NCBI GenBank assembly: GCA_034696485.1
Contig: JAQIWT010000019.1
Location: 1-61,187, forward strand
DNA length: 61,187 nucleotides
Direction: 5' to 3'
DNA from: Isohypsibius dastychi
Taxonomy: Eukaryota > Tardigrada > Eutardigrada > Parachela > Isohypsibiidae
Shown: one piece after another, positions 12,189 through 22,635 of the stretch
Layout: the number at the start of each line of letters is the position of its first letter
How positions within the stretch are numbered: the stretch's first letter is position 1
Translations under genes and position numbers: made by a program
Notes under the pieces: generated by a model
The model's database searches: none
Seen by the model: the letters and a program-made list of their open reading frames with translations, nothing else
What the model was told of the DNA's origin: nothing

Positions 12189-12270
12189 GTGGACGTGGCC
12201 GAGTGGTTAAGGTGATTGACTGCTAATCAATTGGGCTCTGCCCGCATGAGTTCGAATCTCATCGTTCACG
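12189..12270 (+). tRNA. tRNA-Ser, anticodon GCU
   Basis: The 82-nt sequence folds as a class II tRNA. The acceptor stem GTGGACG pairs with CGTTCAC, with discriminator G. The D arm GGCCGAGTGGTTAAGG serves as the A box. The anticodon stem-loop ATTGACTGCTAATCAAT carries GCT. A long variable arm (GGGCTCTGCCC) is typical of serine. The T arm GAGTTCGAATCTC serves as the B box. A T-rich run right after the gene (TCTTTTTG) fits RNA polymerase III termination. No intron is visible. Confidence 0.95.
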
Positions 12271-12725
12271 AATCTTTTTGTTTTTTTGGCGACTGGCTTG
12301 TAGAATTAACTTGTTTTTCAATTGTTCTTCAGTTTTAAACCCCTAATTAAAACCGCGAAAGGTCATACTTTGGTAGCATAAGTTTCAAGAGCACGCAAAC
12401 CGCGTGCAGCATCGGTACTGTGAGCTTCCGATTAACTAAAAACATTTGGACACTAACCACGTAAATTTATGGTAACTTCAAAAATCACTTCTTACTCTGT
12501 AATTGCGTAATTTTATGCAAGTTTTCCATTTCGTAATACCAAAGGTATAACTACGGATTGATTGTACAACGGATTAATCGATAAGTTATCAGCCTAGTTA
12601 AAAGACGTCGTATTCCACGCCCATTGATAAATATATCATAACCACAGCGTTGGCTGCAACAAAATTACAAACCAATTATTGTATTCACTAAAAATTATAT
12701 CTTGCAGTTTTTTGGGAAAAAGATT
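12271..12725. other. Spacer between the inverted tRNA genes
   Basis: 455 bp between the two tRNA 3' ends. It holds no ORF or repeat that I can support. Short T-runs (A-runs on the other strand) at each end fit Pol III terminators for both tRNA genes. Confidence 0.5.
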
Positions 12726-12807
12726 CGTGAACGATGAGATTCGAACTCATGCGGGCAGAGCCCAATTGATTAGCAGTCAATCACCTTAACCACTCGGCCA
12801 CGTCCAC
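12726..12807 (-). tRNA. tRNA-Ser, anticodon GCU (inverted second copy)
   Basis: The reverse complement matches the copy at 12189-12270 over the full 82 nt as I read it: same stems, GCU anticodon, variable arm and A/B boxes. The two genes face each other, so transcription converges on the 455-bp spacer. On the minus strand it is followed by an A- then T-containing stretch (GAATCTTTTTCC) that can serve as terminator. Confidence 0.95.
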
Positions 12808-13339
12808 TGCACGATTTTGGATTTAGATTTGTGCTCCAGCTTTTGAACCTTACACCTTGAGCTCAAGTTGATATCGTCTCGTCCACAGATGAAAGAACCG
12901 ATCCATCCAGATACATCTATTTATCTGTTAATTATTTTGGTTCGATCATGAATTCCTTCGCGCTTCATGAGGTTAACACAGAAACAAAACGGCTTTCCGC
13001 TTGGGAAGCCTTCCCAAAAAAGCGTGATGCTCAATACACCGCTCTGTACTCTGTCGAACTAATCATTTTTCACAAAACCGTTTCAGATCAGAATCGAGAA
13101 TTGCCAAGGTTAAACAGTAAAATCCATGGTACGGTATCGCGGTGGTTCGGCTTTTTCAAATGTGCCACTCGAAGCGAATAAACGAGCGATTTTCTCCACG
13201 ACGCACTTTTCATTGTTCTCGTTGTCATCTTACAAACAACAACAGCAGAGCAAATCAATAAGCAAAAAAATCAGAATAGTTTACATGGCAAAGTCACAGA
13301 TCAAAAAAAAATCAGAGCAATCTGTTTCTGTATACAATT
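12808..13339. other. Intergenic, no gene seen
   Basis: About 530 bp. A 77-residue open frame at 12948-13181 shows no family likeness and no splice context, and I treat it as chance. Confidence 0.4.
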
Positions 13340-14652
13340 TCAACCTTGTTGAGTGACCCATGCCCATCTTTCCGGTTCAGCCTTTGTGACTTTGTCCCCA
13401 CGTTCTGCCTGTTCCACGGCTTTTACGGGAATACATAGGCTGGCCGTCGGGATCAGTAGCGGATTCTGATTCCGTGAAATGGCCAGTGCAGTCTTCACAG
13501 CAGATTCTTCAGCCATTTTCTCAAAAAGCGCTCCGATATCACAAGCAAACTTTCCATAACCAACTGAGGCACTCGAAAACTGAATGAATGCAAACTCCAG
13601 TTTTGTCCCGTGTCCAAATGGAAGAACGAAAGCACGATCGTCATTTGTGGGCAAATGTCCATCGCGCGAAAATGCATCCGCCGAATAAACGAAGGCTCTT
13701 TTCGCGTATTCCGAAGAAGTCCAGCCGGCTTCGATAACTGAACACCCGAAAAAATGAACAGTTCATCGGAAGTGACTCAGAATAAAAACTGACCTTGTTG
13801 AATCCGCAGCAACCTTAAAAACGCCGGTAGTGCACTGTCTACTCCAATCCAGATTTCAAACTTGGGAAACTTCTTTTCTGGATGCTCATGGCAATGAATT
13901 CGGCTCTTAAAAAACAAATTCACCTGATCAAGTGTTTTCATTACACATAGTGAACTTCATACTTGAACGCTGTGGAAAACTTGTATACATATCAATTTCT
14001 CTTTTTCGTATCCTAAAATGCACAGATATGGATTCGGGTAGCCAAGAGTTCGTCGAGCCAAATCGGGTGCCGTGGCTATAACCATTTCCTAAAAAACACA
14101 GGACAATGTAGAATACGTGGATATCTTCGATGCATGGAACCAATTTTTATTTTATTTATTTTATTAATTCTTTAATTATTCATCAAATTTTTATAATTTG
14201 TTTCATTTAAATTACGATTAAAACTAATCAATTTTTTCTAATTGGTCAAAAAAATTGAAGTTTTCGGAAAAACGCCCCACTTACTTCGAATATGCAGCTT
14301 GGTTGAATTCGAGAAATCCCGCCAACCGTACAGATGATGGGGTTATAGAGGTATTTACTGTGCACCCGGGCAATAATATCGGAAACCAGATTCCATTCGA
14401 GGCAAGCAGGATAAAGTGGCTCACTTCGAGCTCTCATATGCCGGCCGATATTATCCATCAAAATCGAACTTCCGTCTTCGGTGTTTTCATCACATAATTG
14501 CATATTGATTTGCTCAACATATGGACCCACGGTGGAGAACTCCATCTGAAAGCAGGCTTTCATCGGCAACACAGCCCCGGCATAGAGCGGCATGCAGACT
14601 TTCGATATGGAAAAACGTTTTTCGGCGCGTGACGGTCCTTCATCCCGAATAA
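13340..14652 (-). CDS. Unidentified multi-exon gene, 3' part
   Basis: Several minus-strand exons look real. 14652-14285 has acceptor TAG and donor GTAAGT. One starts at 14088. 13905-13794 joins in phase to 13737-13340, which ends at a stop. Together they encode about 300 residues, with a Cys/Met-rich piece (VLPMKACFQMEFSTVGPYVE) and a compact C-terminal piece (VLPFGHGTKLEFAFIQF). I do not recognise the family and see no signal peptide or membrane segment in these exons. Further exons may lie upstream around 14700-14820, where FEIYAGFSIGCQIDD is open, but I could not close the phase across that intron. Boundaries are therefore approximate. Confidence 0.45.
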
Positions 14653-15958
14653 CTACAAAAAAACAATTGGGTCAAAAGATCACGCGGTATCTCTGTATCT
14701 CTGCGAAATACCTCTGTAATCGGGGCGCTGCAGATTTGGTCAAATGCCATTTTTTTCCGTCATCGATCTGGCACCCTATAGAAAATCCAGCGTAAATTTC
14801 GAACTGACTGATGACCTTATACAAGACTTTATAATAAAAAGCAGCAGCGACCCGATTACAATTTATTTTTAAGTTCATATTACATAGAATTATGTTTGAT
14901 ATGTTATGTTTTCGTGTTATTATATTAAATTATTACTGACAAAAACTGCGCAATTTTAGTTTGAACAAAATGGTGTTTTAGAAGAATAACAGAAGATTTA
15001 TGTCAACAAAATGCCGGAACCGCATTGCCGCTGTTTCTGGAGCAGTCTCACCTTGGCAGATGTCCAGTATCCTCATTATATTTGCAGTTTCTTTATTCGC
15101 CGCAAAATACCAAACACTGCATGGGGAATTGACATCCTTTGGTTCCAGCTCACTTGGTCGATTCATGCCCAGCGAAAGAAAAGCAGCAGCCTGTGATAAA
15201 TATTGGCCAACTGAATGCACAGAGGGGGTGATTTTGTACCGTTGGAAAATGGACAATTACCGAACGAATCTCAAATCTCTGGATCCGAAGTATCGAATGA
15301 TGCTGGTTTGCGGTGATCCTGATGTAAAATGGACGATAACTGGGATTGCTTGGATTGACTATAACTTTGCCCAATCCCTGTATGAACAAAAAAAAACAAC
15401 TTCCGGAAAAACCTCGAACCCAAGGTGTCAGTGACTGTACCTTGTATAAAACGGCGGTCCAGTCCAGTATGCTTGCATTCAAGATTTGTAAACGAGTCAA
15501 CCCTGGCCAAGGACTACATTCTTCATTTGCTGAAAGAAGAACGGATCTGCCACTTTGTTCTTCGACACGGACAGCCACTATACTTTGCTCAATAAGTTTT
15601 CCTGCCGTCGGTGCGGAACCGGAAATCTCACCGTCTTCCATGATAAATCTATCGAACACAGCCTTATTCATGATCGAGCAAGAGTTGGTTATTTTGATAT
15701 GATGAGCGAACGGAAGGTCACCCTGACAACAAAGTTATACACAAGATATCCGTCTGCTGGAAATATTAAAACGTTCCAAAAAACGGTAAAATGATCATCT
15801 TTATCGCGAAATCTTTATCCGCAGAACATCGCCGAGTCCCTGGAAACGAATTAACGACAGAATATGTTCAGCCAGAAAAAAATCAATTAACTAGCTCAAG
15901 ATGAACTACGAAAACCTCGGGCAGAATATGACTTTTCAAACACTGCGATGGAAAATGA
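14653..15958. other. Coding-like stretch open on both strands, unresolved
   Basis: Between 15000 and 15800 long frames are open on both strands. On plus, 15440-15595 reads ESTLAKDYILHLLKEERICH and continues, one frame over, as NKFSCRRCGTGNLTVF to about 15790, with a possible CxxC zinc knuckle. On minus, 15671-15632, 15529-15441 and 15377-15261 join in phase (for example SPWPGLTRLQILNAS), but the next apparent exon (about 15219) does not fit the phase. One strand is presumably the shadow of the other. I cannot say which, and name no product. Confidence 0.25.
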
Positions 15959-18412
15959 TCACATGTAGTCCTGTTCTTTTCTGGTGGCGAACTGCTTGTA
16001 TATTTTCTTTTTCTTTGCAATAGCTGGTCTCGAATATCCCGCCCCTATTTGCTGTCGGGATTTTACTTTACTGCTAGTGACACCTGGAACAGAAACACAA
16101 AGGCTGTTCAGAACAAAGCTTATTTTACAACGAAGATCTCTAATAAAATTATTAGACAAACTTTTACATCAAATCTAATACAACTTACCGATATCAAGCA
16201 TCGGTGGGACTTTGAAGCCGAAGGATCGTACAACCAACGCCAAATCCAATGTGTTAACATCGAATATCGTCTTAAGCGAATGTGAATCGTAAGATCTGAC
16301 GTAGGATTTGTAAGCTTCCCTTGCAGACATGTTCAGGAAATAATTCCTTTCAATGAGCTTCTCAAACTGATCCTGGACATCAGCGACTTTGTTCCAAGAG
16401 AACTCAAATTCCGTAAGCGGGACGCGAGCTTGCTTCAGATATTTCAGGAATCCAAGTTCTTCTGGCCTCAAGATCAATAGGGCTTGACCTCGGCCACCTT
16501 CTCCACGAGCCGTTCGTCCGACTCGGTGAATATATTCCTATTGATACAAAAAGTTCAATTAAAGCAACATTCTTCAATTCCGAATTCACAAATGGAAAAA
16601 TAGTTAAGCCTTCGTCGAAGCCGAATACAAAACACTTCAATGTTTCGAACGTCTCGACTCACCTTGGGATCATCCGGAGGATCAAACTGAACAATCCAGT
16701 CGACTTCCGGTATATCCAGGCCTCGAGCAGCAACGTCCGTACAAAGGAGAATTCCACTTTCGGCGTTGCAAAATTGGAAAAAAGTCGTTGTCCGTTTTGC
16801 CTGCTTTTGTCTGCCCTACAAAAATTGAGAACATCAGACCGATAATTTCCACTCAATTCAACCACTTCCGCAGAGAATAAACTGAAGCTTACGTGGATGC
16901 ACATAACCGGCAAATCAATATAGTTGAAGACCTCGTGGTGAAATTTCACGGATAGGCATGAACTCAGGAAAACCATCACTTTGCTCTTCTTGTTCTTTTT
17001 CAAGAAAGTGAAGAGCAACTGGAATCGCTTGTCCGACGGGCAAACAACATAACCCTTCGAAATGGCAAGTTACTTTTAACGGAACACAAAACTAAAAGAG
17101 TAAGAAAAACGAACCTGGTTAAGTCCTTCGACGGTTGCAATAGCTTTGTCATCGTCAACGCCGACATAAACGGGAGCAGACGATAACGCTACTTTGATGA
17201 GATCCGTTGTTTTCTGCGTTTGGGTAGCGCTGAACAACATCGTCTGACGTTTTTCTGAAGCGATTAATAAAGCATCACAAATAGTACTGATGTCTGATGA
17301 TGATATGTTAGAACAAATTATTGGAAAAAGCTACGGCAGTTCCCGCAAAATATTGTGTGAATTTTCGTTCAAATTAAACACTTACTCGGTAGAAGGCGAA
17401 TGATCTGTTTCATCTCCTCCTCGAAACCGATGTCCAAAATTCTGTCGGCTTCATCGATGATCAGACACAGCAGATTCTTGGTCACAAAATCTTTGGTGCT
17501 CTGAAGATGGTCCAGCAATCGCCCGGGAGTTGCAACCAGAAAATTTACTCCTTTGGACAGCTTTTCAGCTTCAGCTTGTCGATTTGCACCTCCCATAATC
17601 AAACCGAACGTCTGAGTGCTGTATTTGAGCACCTCTTTCAAAACGCCGAAAGTTTGCATGGAAAGTTCACGAGTTGGAGAAATGATAATACATCCAGTTC
17701 CATTCCTCTGATGAAAACGCACTTTACTCAACAACTCAGCGGCAGGGAGTAGAAAGGCCAACGTTTTGCCACTTCCGGTGCGAGCAGACCCCATAAGATC
17801 TCTGTAAGAACAATCATTCACCCACAATGAAATGATCAGAAATACCTTAGCGAAAATTTCGAATTGGTCCTCAAAATCTAGTTTGATAGATTCTGCACAA
17901 GAATAGGAACATTAAACACTCATCAAGAACACTCACTTTCCTTCCAGAAGAGCAGGTATGCATTTATCCTGGATTTCCGTCATATGGGTAAAGCCCATTT
18001 CGCTGACTGCTTTTAGAATATGTTCTGCTACTTTGCCTTCTAGTGATGAAAACGAAGCCGTGGTTCTGACATTTGAAATGCTGGCTGGCCCACCTGCAAA
18101 AGCAAGGTACAATCACGAAAATCACCAAAAATGGCAAAAATTCCCATAAGAACACGAACCGCCACGCTACTTACCTTTCGTCTCCTCTGGCTGAACAGCG
18201 TTTGGGCCAACTTTCTCTCCTTCCAGCGATCGAGTATTTGATTCGGATTCAACTCCGGGTTCCTCATCATCCACTTCTTCCGCTTTTCTTTTCCCAGATC
18301 CGCCGATGGAGTCGTCAGCTCGCTTGGTGCGTTCTTTCTTTTTAATATCCTCCCACTTTTTCAGCTTCTTCTTTAGTATTTTATCGGCCAGAGACATCGT
18401 GCTCTTCAGCAA
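15959..18412 (-). CDS. DDX18: DEAD-box RNA helicase DDX18/Has1
   Basis: Eight exons (18412-18175, 18093-17937, 17801-17386, 17254-17115, 17054-16893, 16815-16663, 16537-16189, 16083-15959) give about 579 residues. A short Lys/Glu-rich N-terminus precedes the helicase core. Motifs seen are the Q-motif region ([15 protein letters not shown]), motif I ARTGSGKT, motif II DEAD, motif III SAT and motif [11 protein letters not shown]. The C-terminus has the Has1-specific [14 protein letters not shown] and SFGFKVPP and ends in a Lys-rich tail. Has1/DDX18 is a nucleolar helicase needed for 60S ribosomal subunit maturation. The shorter length than human (about 670) is due to a shorter N-terminal tail. 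A second in-frame ATG at 18397 is also possible. Confidence 0.97.
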
Positions 18413-18865
18413 AACGGAACTTCAGGATAAATATGCGTTAAAAGCAAAACACGATTCTTCACTCTGCCTGCTGTAGCGATTGCGAAAGTTCTTCGCGACC
18501 AGTCGGTTAGTTTGCCCGGGTCCAGATTAGCAGCTTAATACGCTTACAACTCGCGATGCCGCGAAATATCCCCCCAGAACTGCTCAAGGGCGGGGCTTAG
18601 CGAAGCGGCGAGCGGGCATAAATTTCGATTTCGCTAATAAATTTCCTAAATCTCCTCGTTTCCACGTTTTCGATTTTCGACAAAATTCAAAATGTGTAAA
18701 CAATCGACAGATTTCGTCTATCATCGTTCTGACCAAAGAATTCCGGTAGTTCAGTCCACAAATTGTATTTAGAGTTTGGACAGTATATTGGACGATGTTT
18801 TGAGGAATCTGTGGATGGAATACGTGTTTGTCAATTCTGATCAAATTGATTTCTTGTTGTTGAAA
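18413..18865. promoter_or_regulatory. Bidirectional intergenic promoter region (DDX18 / RWDD4)
   Basis: A 453-bp gap between divergent start codons. It must contain both 5' UTRs and promoters. An in-frame upstream ATG for the plus gene at 18776 would add 30 unlikely residues. I see no other feature. Confidence 0.45.
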
Positions 18866-19387
18866 ATGGATCCAGCGTCGCAAAGAATCGAGGAAGCTGA
18901 AGTATTGTCGTCAATTTACGGAGGAGACAACAGCTTCCAGGTCGTGGATGCGAACACTTTCCAATATCGTGTCGAGCCCGATCAAGATCCGAGACATCCT
19001 AAGCGTTTCATAATCCAAATTAATTGGCCGGAAACGTACCCAGAAAGCCTGCCAAATGTGAATCTTGACATTTTCTACAACAGTCATTTGAACGCATCTG
19101 TGAAGCAAAGGATAAGTGCGAAAGTGCTAGAAGAGGCTGCTGTATGGCTGGGCTCAGCAATGACGTATACTTTATTCGAGTTTGCGAAGGAGAACGTGGA
19201 CACCTTAATATCTGATTCGGATGTTGCTCAACAAAGCCATGAGGAAGAAACAACAAAAAAAGTAACGATTGATGCACCAATCTACAGAACGGATTACGGC
19301 ACTCTTGATCCGGATTGTAAGCCCAGAGGATGGAACTGGGTTGACGTTGTTAAGCATTTATCTCAAACTGGAGGAGCTGCAACATGA
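18866..19387 (+). CDS. RWDD4: RWD domain-containing protein 4
   Basis: A single exon of 173 residues. The RWD domain starts right after the initiator (EEAEVLSSIYGGDNSFQVVD) and includes the YPESLPNV turn typical of RWD folds. The segment LGSAMTYTLFEFAKENVD and the C-terminal PRGWNWVDVVKHLSQTG are diagnostic for RWDD4/FAM28A. The biochemical role is not well known. RWD domains are usually protein-binding modules related to UBC folds. I chose the ATG at 18866 because the conserved domain begins there. It is convergent with the Lines-like gene, 69 bp away. Confidence 0.93.
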   Translation: MDPASQRIEEAEVLSSIYGGDNSFQVVDANTFQYRVEPDQDPRHPKRFIIQINWPETYPESLPNVNLDIFYNSHLNASVKQRISAKVLEEAAVWLGSAMTYTLFEFAKENVDTLISDSDVAQQSHEEETTKKVTIDAPIYRTDYGTLDPDCKPRGWNWVDVVKHLSQTGGAAT

Positions 19388-19456
19388 ATTCTGAGGGAAA
19401 TGTTCGTATGGTATTCTGAAATGTTCCCTACAAAGCATGGTTCTGAATTTGTCAAT

Positions 19457-20845
19457 TTAATCAATTTCTTGCTGTATTTCTATCACAGTTCTGATTCTTC
19501 GCAATAATGGTAAAACGTTAAAAAGAAATCCGCCATTCAGCTGTAGCGTATGAACAGAATCATAAATCTTCTGGAAAATAATTGCCTGATTCCGTCGAAT
19601 CTCACGACTTCCGTCCAGTATCTTTAGGTACTGCAGAAAATAACCAAGAAAGCAGTTCTGGTTATCTGAAATCCATGAGACTAGAATATAGTGATCGTTT
19701 GAAAGCAATCCCAACAGCGCGTCGAACATGTCCACGGGATCCGGAAGTAATTTTTCAGCTTGCATCAAACTCAGGTGCAGAAAACACAGCGAAGCTTCAC
19801 ACAATATCCCGTCGTCATCGGCAAATATTGAACAAAGAAATCGTGGAAGCGAGAAAGTTTTATGGCTGGCACATTGTTGTTGCAAATGAAGGATGATGCG
19901 AACAAGTTCTTGGACATCTAGTTTGTGCGATATGGGCGACAATCGGACGAGATACGTCGTACACTTCAGGAGAAGAATAATGGGTGACGCTTTGGAAAGA
20001 CATAAACAGCTGTTTCGAAGTGCTGTCCCGGAGAAATTCCAGCCGCCGGAAACAATCATGACCTTTTCGCTGCAATCCAAAATGCACTTCGCCAAAATTC
20101 CGTACCATGTTGGAGCGTCATTTTTCGAAATCATCAGGCATGGTCCGGAGTAATCGAACAAATCATTCAGTGTGTTTATGAGATCATTAGCATGGACTCC
20201 CGGTTCTGCGGCCAGGATGTTGGTTATAATTTGGGAAAAGCGCACGGGAAATTGAGGATATTCCGAAACTTCCGACAACGCCACGATGGAGGTTTTGGTG
20301 TTGACTGCGATGTTTAACAACCGCACAAACAATTCGTTCTTTCCGCCTTGCAAAGTTCGGCCAAGGCATTTCTCGAGAACGGCGGAACAAAATGATCCAG
20401 TTTTCTCACAATCGGCATTCCGAGAGAGTATTTCAAGTACTTTAACGAGATCTTCAAGGGGCAAGATATTCGTCATCAGGGACTGTTCGAGGAATTGCGG
20501 AAGATGCAGGAATGCAGCTGGAATAAAGCAAAATTTGTGGAATTCAACAAACAGTGTGTTCGCTCGCCTCGCTGTACCTGCCAAGCATTTGTGAAATATA
20601 TACAGCATGTGCCGGCTCCAGTTTTTACCACCATCTGATTTGAAATGGAGGAGTGAACCCAGGAAACTTTCGATGGAATCCAAATCGAGCGACTTCTTGA
20701 TTTCTTGTGCGTGCAGCGATTCCGCGATCGTCGACAGCTGCAGCATGAGAACATCTTCATCCAGCCTGTTTGTGCACATGAGTGCAGAAACGGAATTCAT
20801 CGTGGATTGCAGATTATCGGGATTCATTCCAATTTCCCAGCTCAA
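19457..20845 (-). CDS. Lines homolog-like protein (LINS1 family)
   Basis: One uninterrupted frame of 462 residues (or 457 from a second ATG). The protein is alpha-helical and Leu-rich throughout. The C-terminal segment WISDNQNCFLGYFLQYLKIL fits the Lines C-terminal domain, in which a short 'NETxFLxYFLxYLK' run is the hallmark. Lines acts in Drosophila patterning downstream of Wingless and Hedgehog, and human LINS1 is a brain-disease gene of unknown biochemistry. This copy is shorter than human LINS1 (about 757). It lacks introns while nearly all its neighbours have several. The assignment rests mainly on the C-terminal motif. Confidence 0.6.
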   Translation of the reverse strand: MSWEIGMNPDNLQSTMNSVSALMCTNRLDEDVLMLQLSTIAESLHAQEIKKSLDLDSIESFLGSLLHFKSDGGKNWSRHMLYIFHKCLAGTARRANTLFVEFHKFCFIPAAFLHLPQFLEQSLMTNILPLEDLVKVLEILSRNADCEKTGSFCSAVLEKCLGRTLQGGKNELFVRLLNIAVNTKTSIVALSEVSEYPQFPVRFSQIITNILAAEPGVHANDLINTLNDLFDYSGPCLMISKNDAPTWYGILAKCILDCSEKVMIVSGGWNFSGTALRNSCLCLSKASPIILLLKCTTYLVRLSPISHKLDVQELVRIILHLQQQCASHKTFSLPRFLCSIFADDDGILCEASLCFLHLSLMQAEKLLPDPVDMFDALLGLLSNDHYILVSWISDNQNCFLGYFLQYLKILDGSREIRRNQAIIFQKIYDSVHTLQLNGGFLFNVLPLLRRIRTVIEIQQEID

Positions 20846-21407
20846 TTAACGAAGATGAATTATATGTAAGAGAAAGGTGGAATTTCAAAATGATAAACAT
20901 GGCAAGGCTGCGGCACATTCGACTCGAACCCCCCCCCCCCCCCTCACGCTCACTCCCCAGGGACCCACGCGCTACTGTACTAATTCCGTGGTCTACAGTA
21001 TGTTTGCCGGCACTCACGCGGAAAACCGGAACATGAAAAATGTTCTTGTTAATCTCTCAAATTTTCCTACGTTAGTACATGTCCTACCTCGTTTCAATAA
21101 ATGTCACGAACTCTTTACACATCCCCTTGGCCCACTTCTGATATCGGTTTAGCGCTACAGTAAAAAGAACCCAAAATCAGCTCTCCCTCCTCTTGAGCCA
21201 TCAAGAAACGCCGATCTGTAATGTACTGTCTTGCTTCTATAGAAAACCTGGACTTTCTGATATCGAGACTGCCGTGAACAATTAATCATGTTATGCACCT
21301 CGTTGCGAAATACGTTGAATCGGATATTTATATGAAAAATCACACAGTATATCATCTTGCGTGCAGCATTTCTTCCAGTTTGACAGGAAAGAAAGGTTCG
21401 CGTTAGC
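20846..21407. other. Intergenic, contains a long poly(C) tract
   Basis: 562 bp between the Lines-like start and the GPCR stop. The C15 run lies at 20929-20943. The right part should be the 3' UTR of the GPCR gene. No ORF that I trust. Confidence 0.5.
20929..20943. repeat. Poly(C) tract, 15 nt
   Basis: An uninterrupted C run 84 bp upstream of the Lines-like start codon, so likely within its promoter or 5' UTR. Confidence 0.9.
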
Positions 21408-22635
21408 CTAAGCTCTTAAATGCATGCCATATGATCGCTTAGCATGAAAGAAAAATAAGCCGTAAATTACAGGATTCAGCAAGGCCGCTAAAATCAAAAA
21501 CAGATTGAGTAAGCCATCCAGAAGTTGCGAGAAGTCGTGTTCAGCTAAATCCACATTGCCGGTTTCGACATTACTGTACATTGCGTTGAAAACAACGAGC
21601 GCAGCATACGGCGTAGCGAAAATAACAAATGACACCATAATTACTACCGACAGCCGGATTGCATAGGTTCGGAAAACCTCTTGGATTTCCGGCCGAACTG
21701 AAGCTCCAGTGACACTCTCATCAGGCTCAAGTTCAATTTCGTGGGAGTCATCAGTTAAACATGAACCGGAGATGTCTTTTGTTACGTTGACGGTAATTCG
21801 GCACGTCCTTTTCCTTTTAGCGATCCTCCATAGAACGATGCTGTGCACCGTTATGACCATCACAATCGGAAGAAAATAAGCCGCAAGAAGTCCCGTCGTT
21901 ACGTAGATTATTTGGGCGTTGGCGCTTAGAGAATTGAGGGTCACGCACTGAATGTGAGCCGGGTTTTCTGGATCCATCTCGATGTGAAAAACCAAGGCCT
22001 ACAAAAATTCGGTATCACATTGAACTGTATCGTTATTTTACTGAGTGAATCTGAGCGCAAGGGATAACCGGATAAAAAATTGTGTTGTGAAAATTGCGCA
22101 TGTTTTGTTTACAGACCTCACTTCTGATCTTGAATCACTGTGATTTTTTGAATAATTTAACATTTTGTACCTGCGGTACACTGAAAACGATGGCGGCGAG
22201 CCAGGCCATTGCATGGAGAGTTTTGCATCTGAAGATTTCTTCTTCATCTGAGAAAGGTCGGGAGGTGACATGTAGATGGTTGGTTGATGCAGCAACGACC
22301 ACAAAAGACTGCGCATAAATGCCAAATGTTTTCATACAACTGAAGAACCGGCACCCGAATTCCCCGGCGCGCCAGGTAACAGTTAGACGCCATCCAAGCT
22401 CCACGCCGGCAGTGAAGAAACATATGAACAAATCGGCTAAAACGAGGTTCAACAAGAAAGTTCGTAAATTTGATGATTTGGAAGTGGATAAACTGCAAAG
22501 AAACAGCAGGTTGAGGACGATTGCCACAGCCACCCCGATGACCGTGGTAATCAATTCGGGCGATAAATATAAGTGGGGAAATGGGACGTATTCCAAAACA
22601 TAGCTGTCGTTGATGGTTGGACTCATTTCAGGCAA
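21408..22635 (-). CDS. Class A peptide-type GPCR lacking the DRY motif (GnRH/AKH/vasopressin-like)
   Basis: Two exons (22635-22171 and 21998-21408) give about 351 residues. Seven hydrophobic spans are visible: about 28-50, 57-82, 95-118, 141-154, then the second exon with LLAAYFLPIVMVITVHS (TM5), LSVVIMVSFVIFATPYAA (TM6) and ILAALLNPVIYGLFFF (TM7, NPxIY). The extracellular-loop segment ending QCVTL, and a phase-0 intron right after SVPQ at the end of TM4, match the GnRH/AKH/corazonin/vasopressin receptor group and the second GPCR of this window. At the end of TM3 the canonical D-R-Y is replaced by Asn-His-Leu (residues 119-121). The intracellular tail is very short. Ligand unknown. Confidence 0.85.

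Noticed and set aside
12948..13356. Two short plus-strand frames between the tRNA pair and the next gene
   Set aside because: No signal peptide, domain or conserved block, and codon use looks random.
15000..15441. DCP1/EVH1-like domain on the minus strand
   Set aside because: A short run (SVWYFAANKETANIM) resembled the DCP1 EVH1 end, but the rest of the domain does not align and the phase fails.
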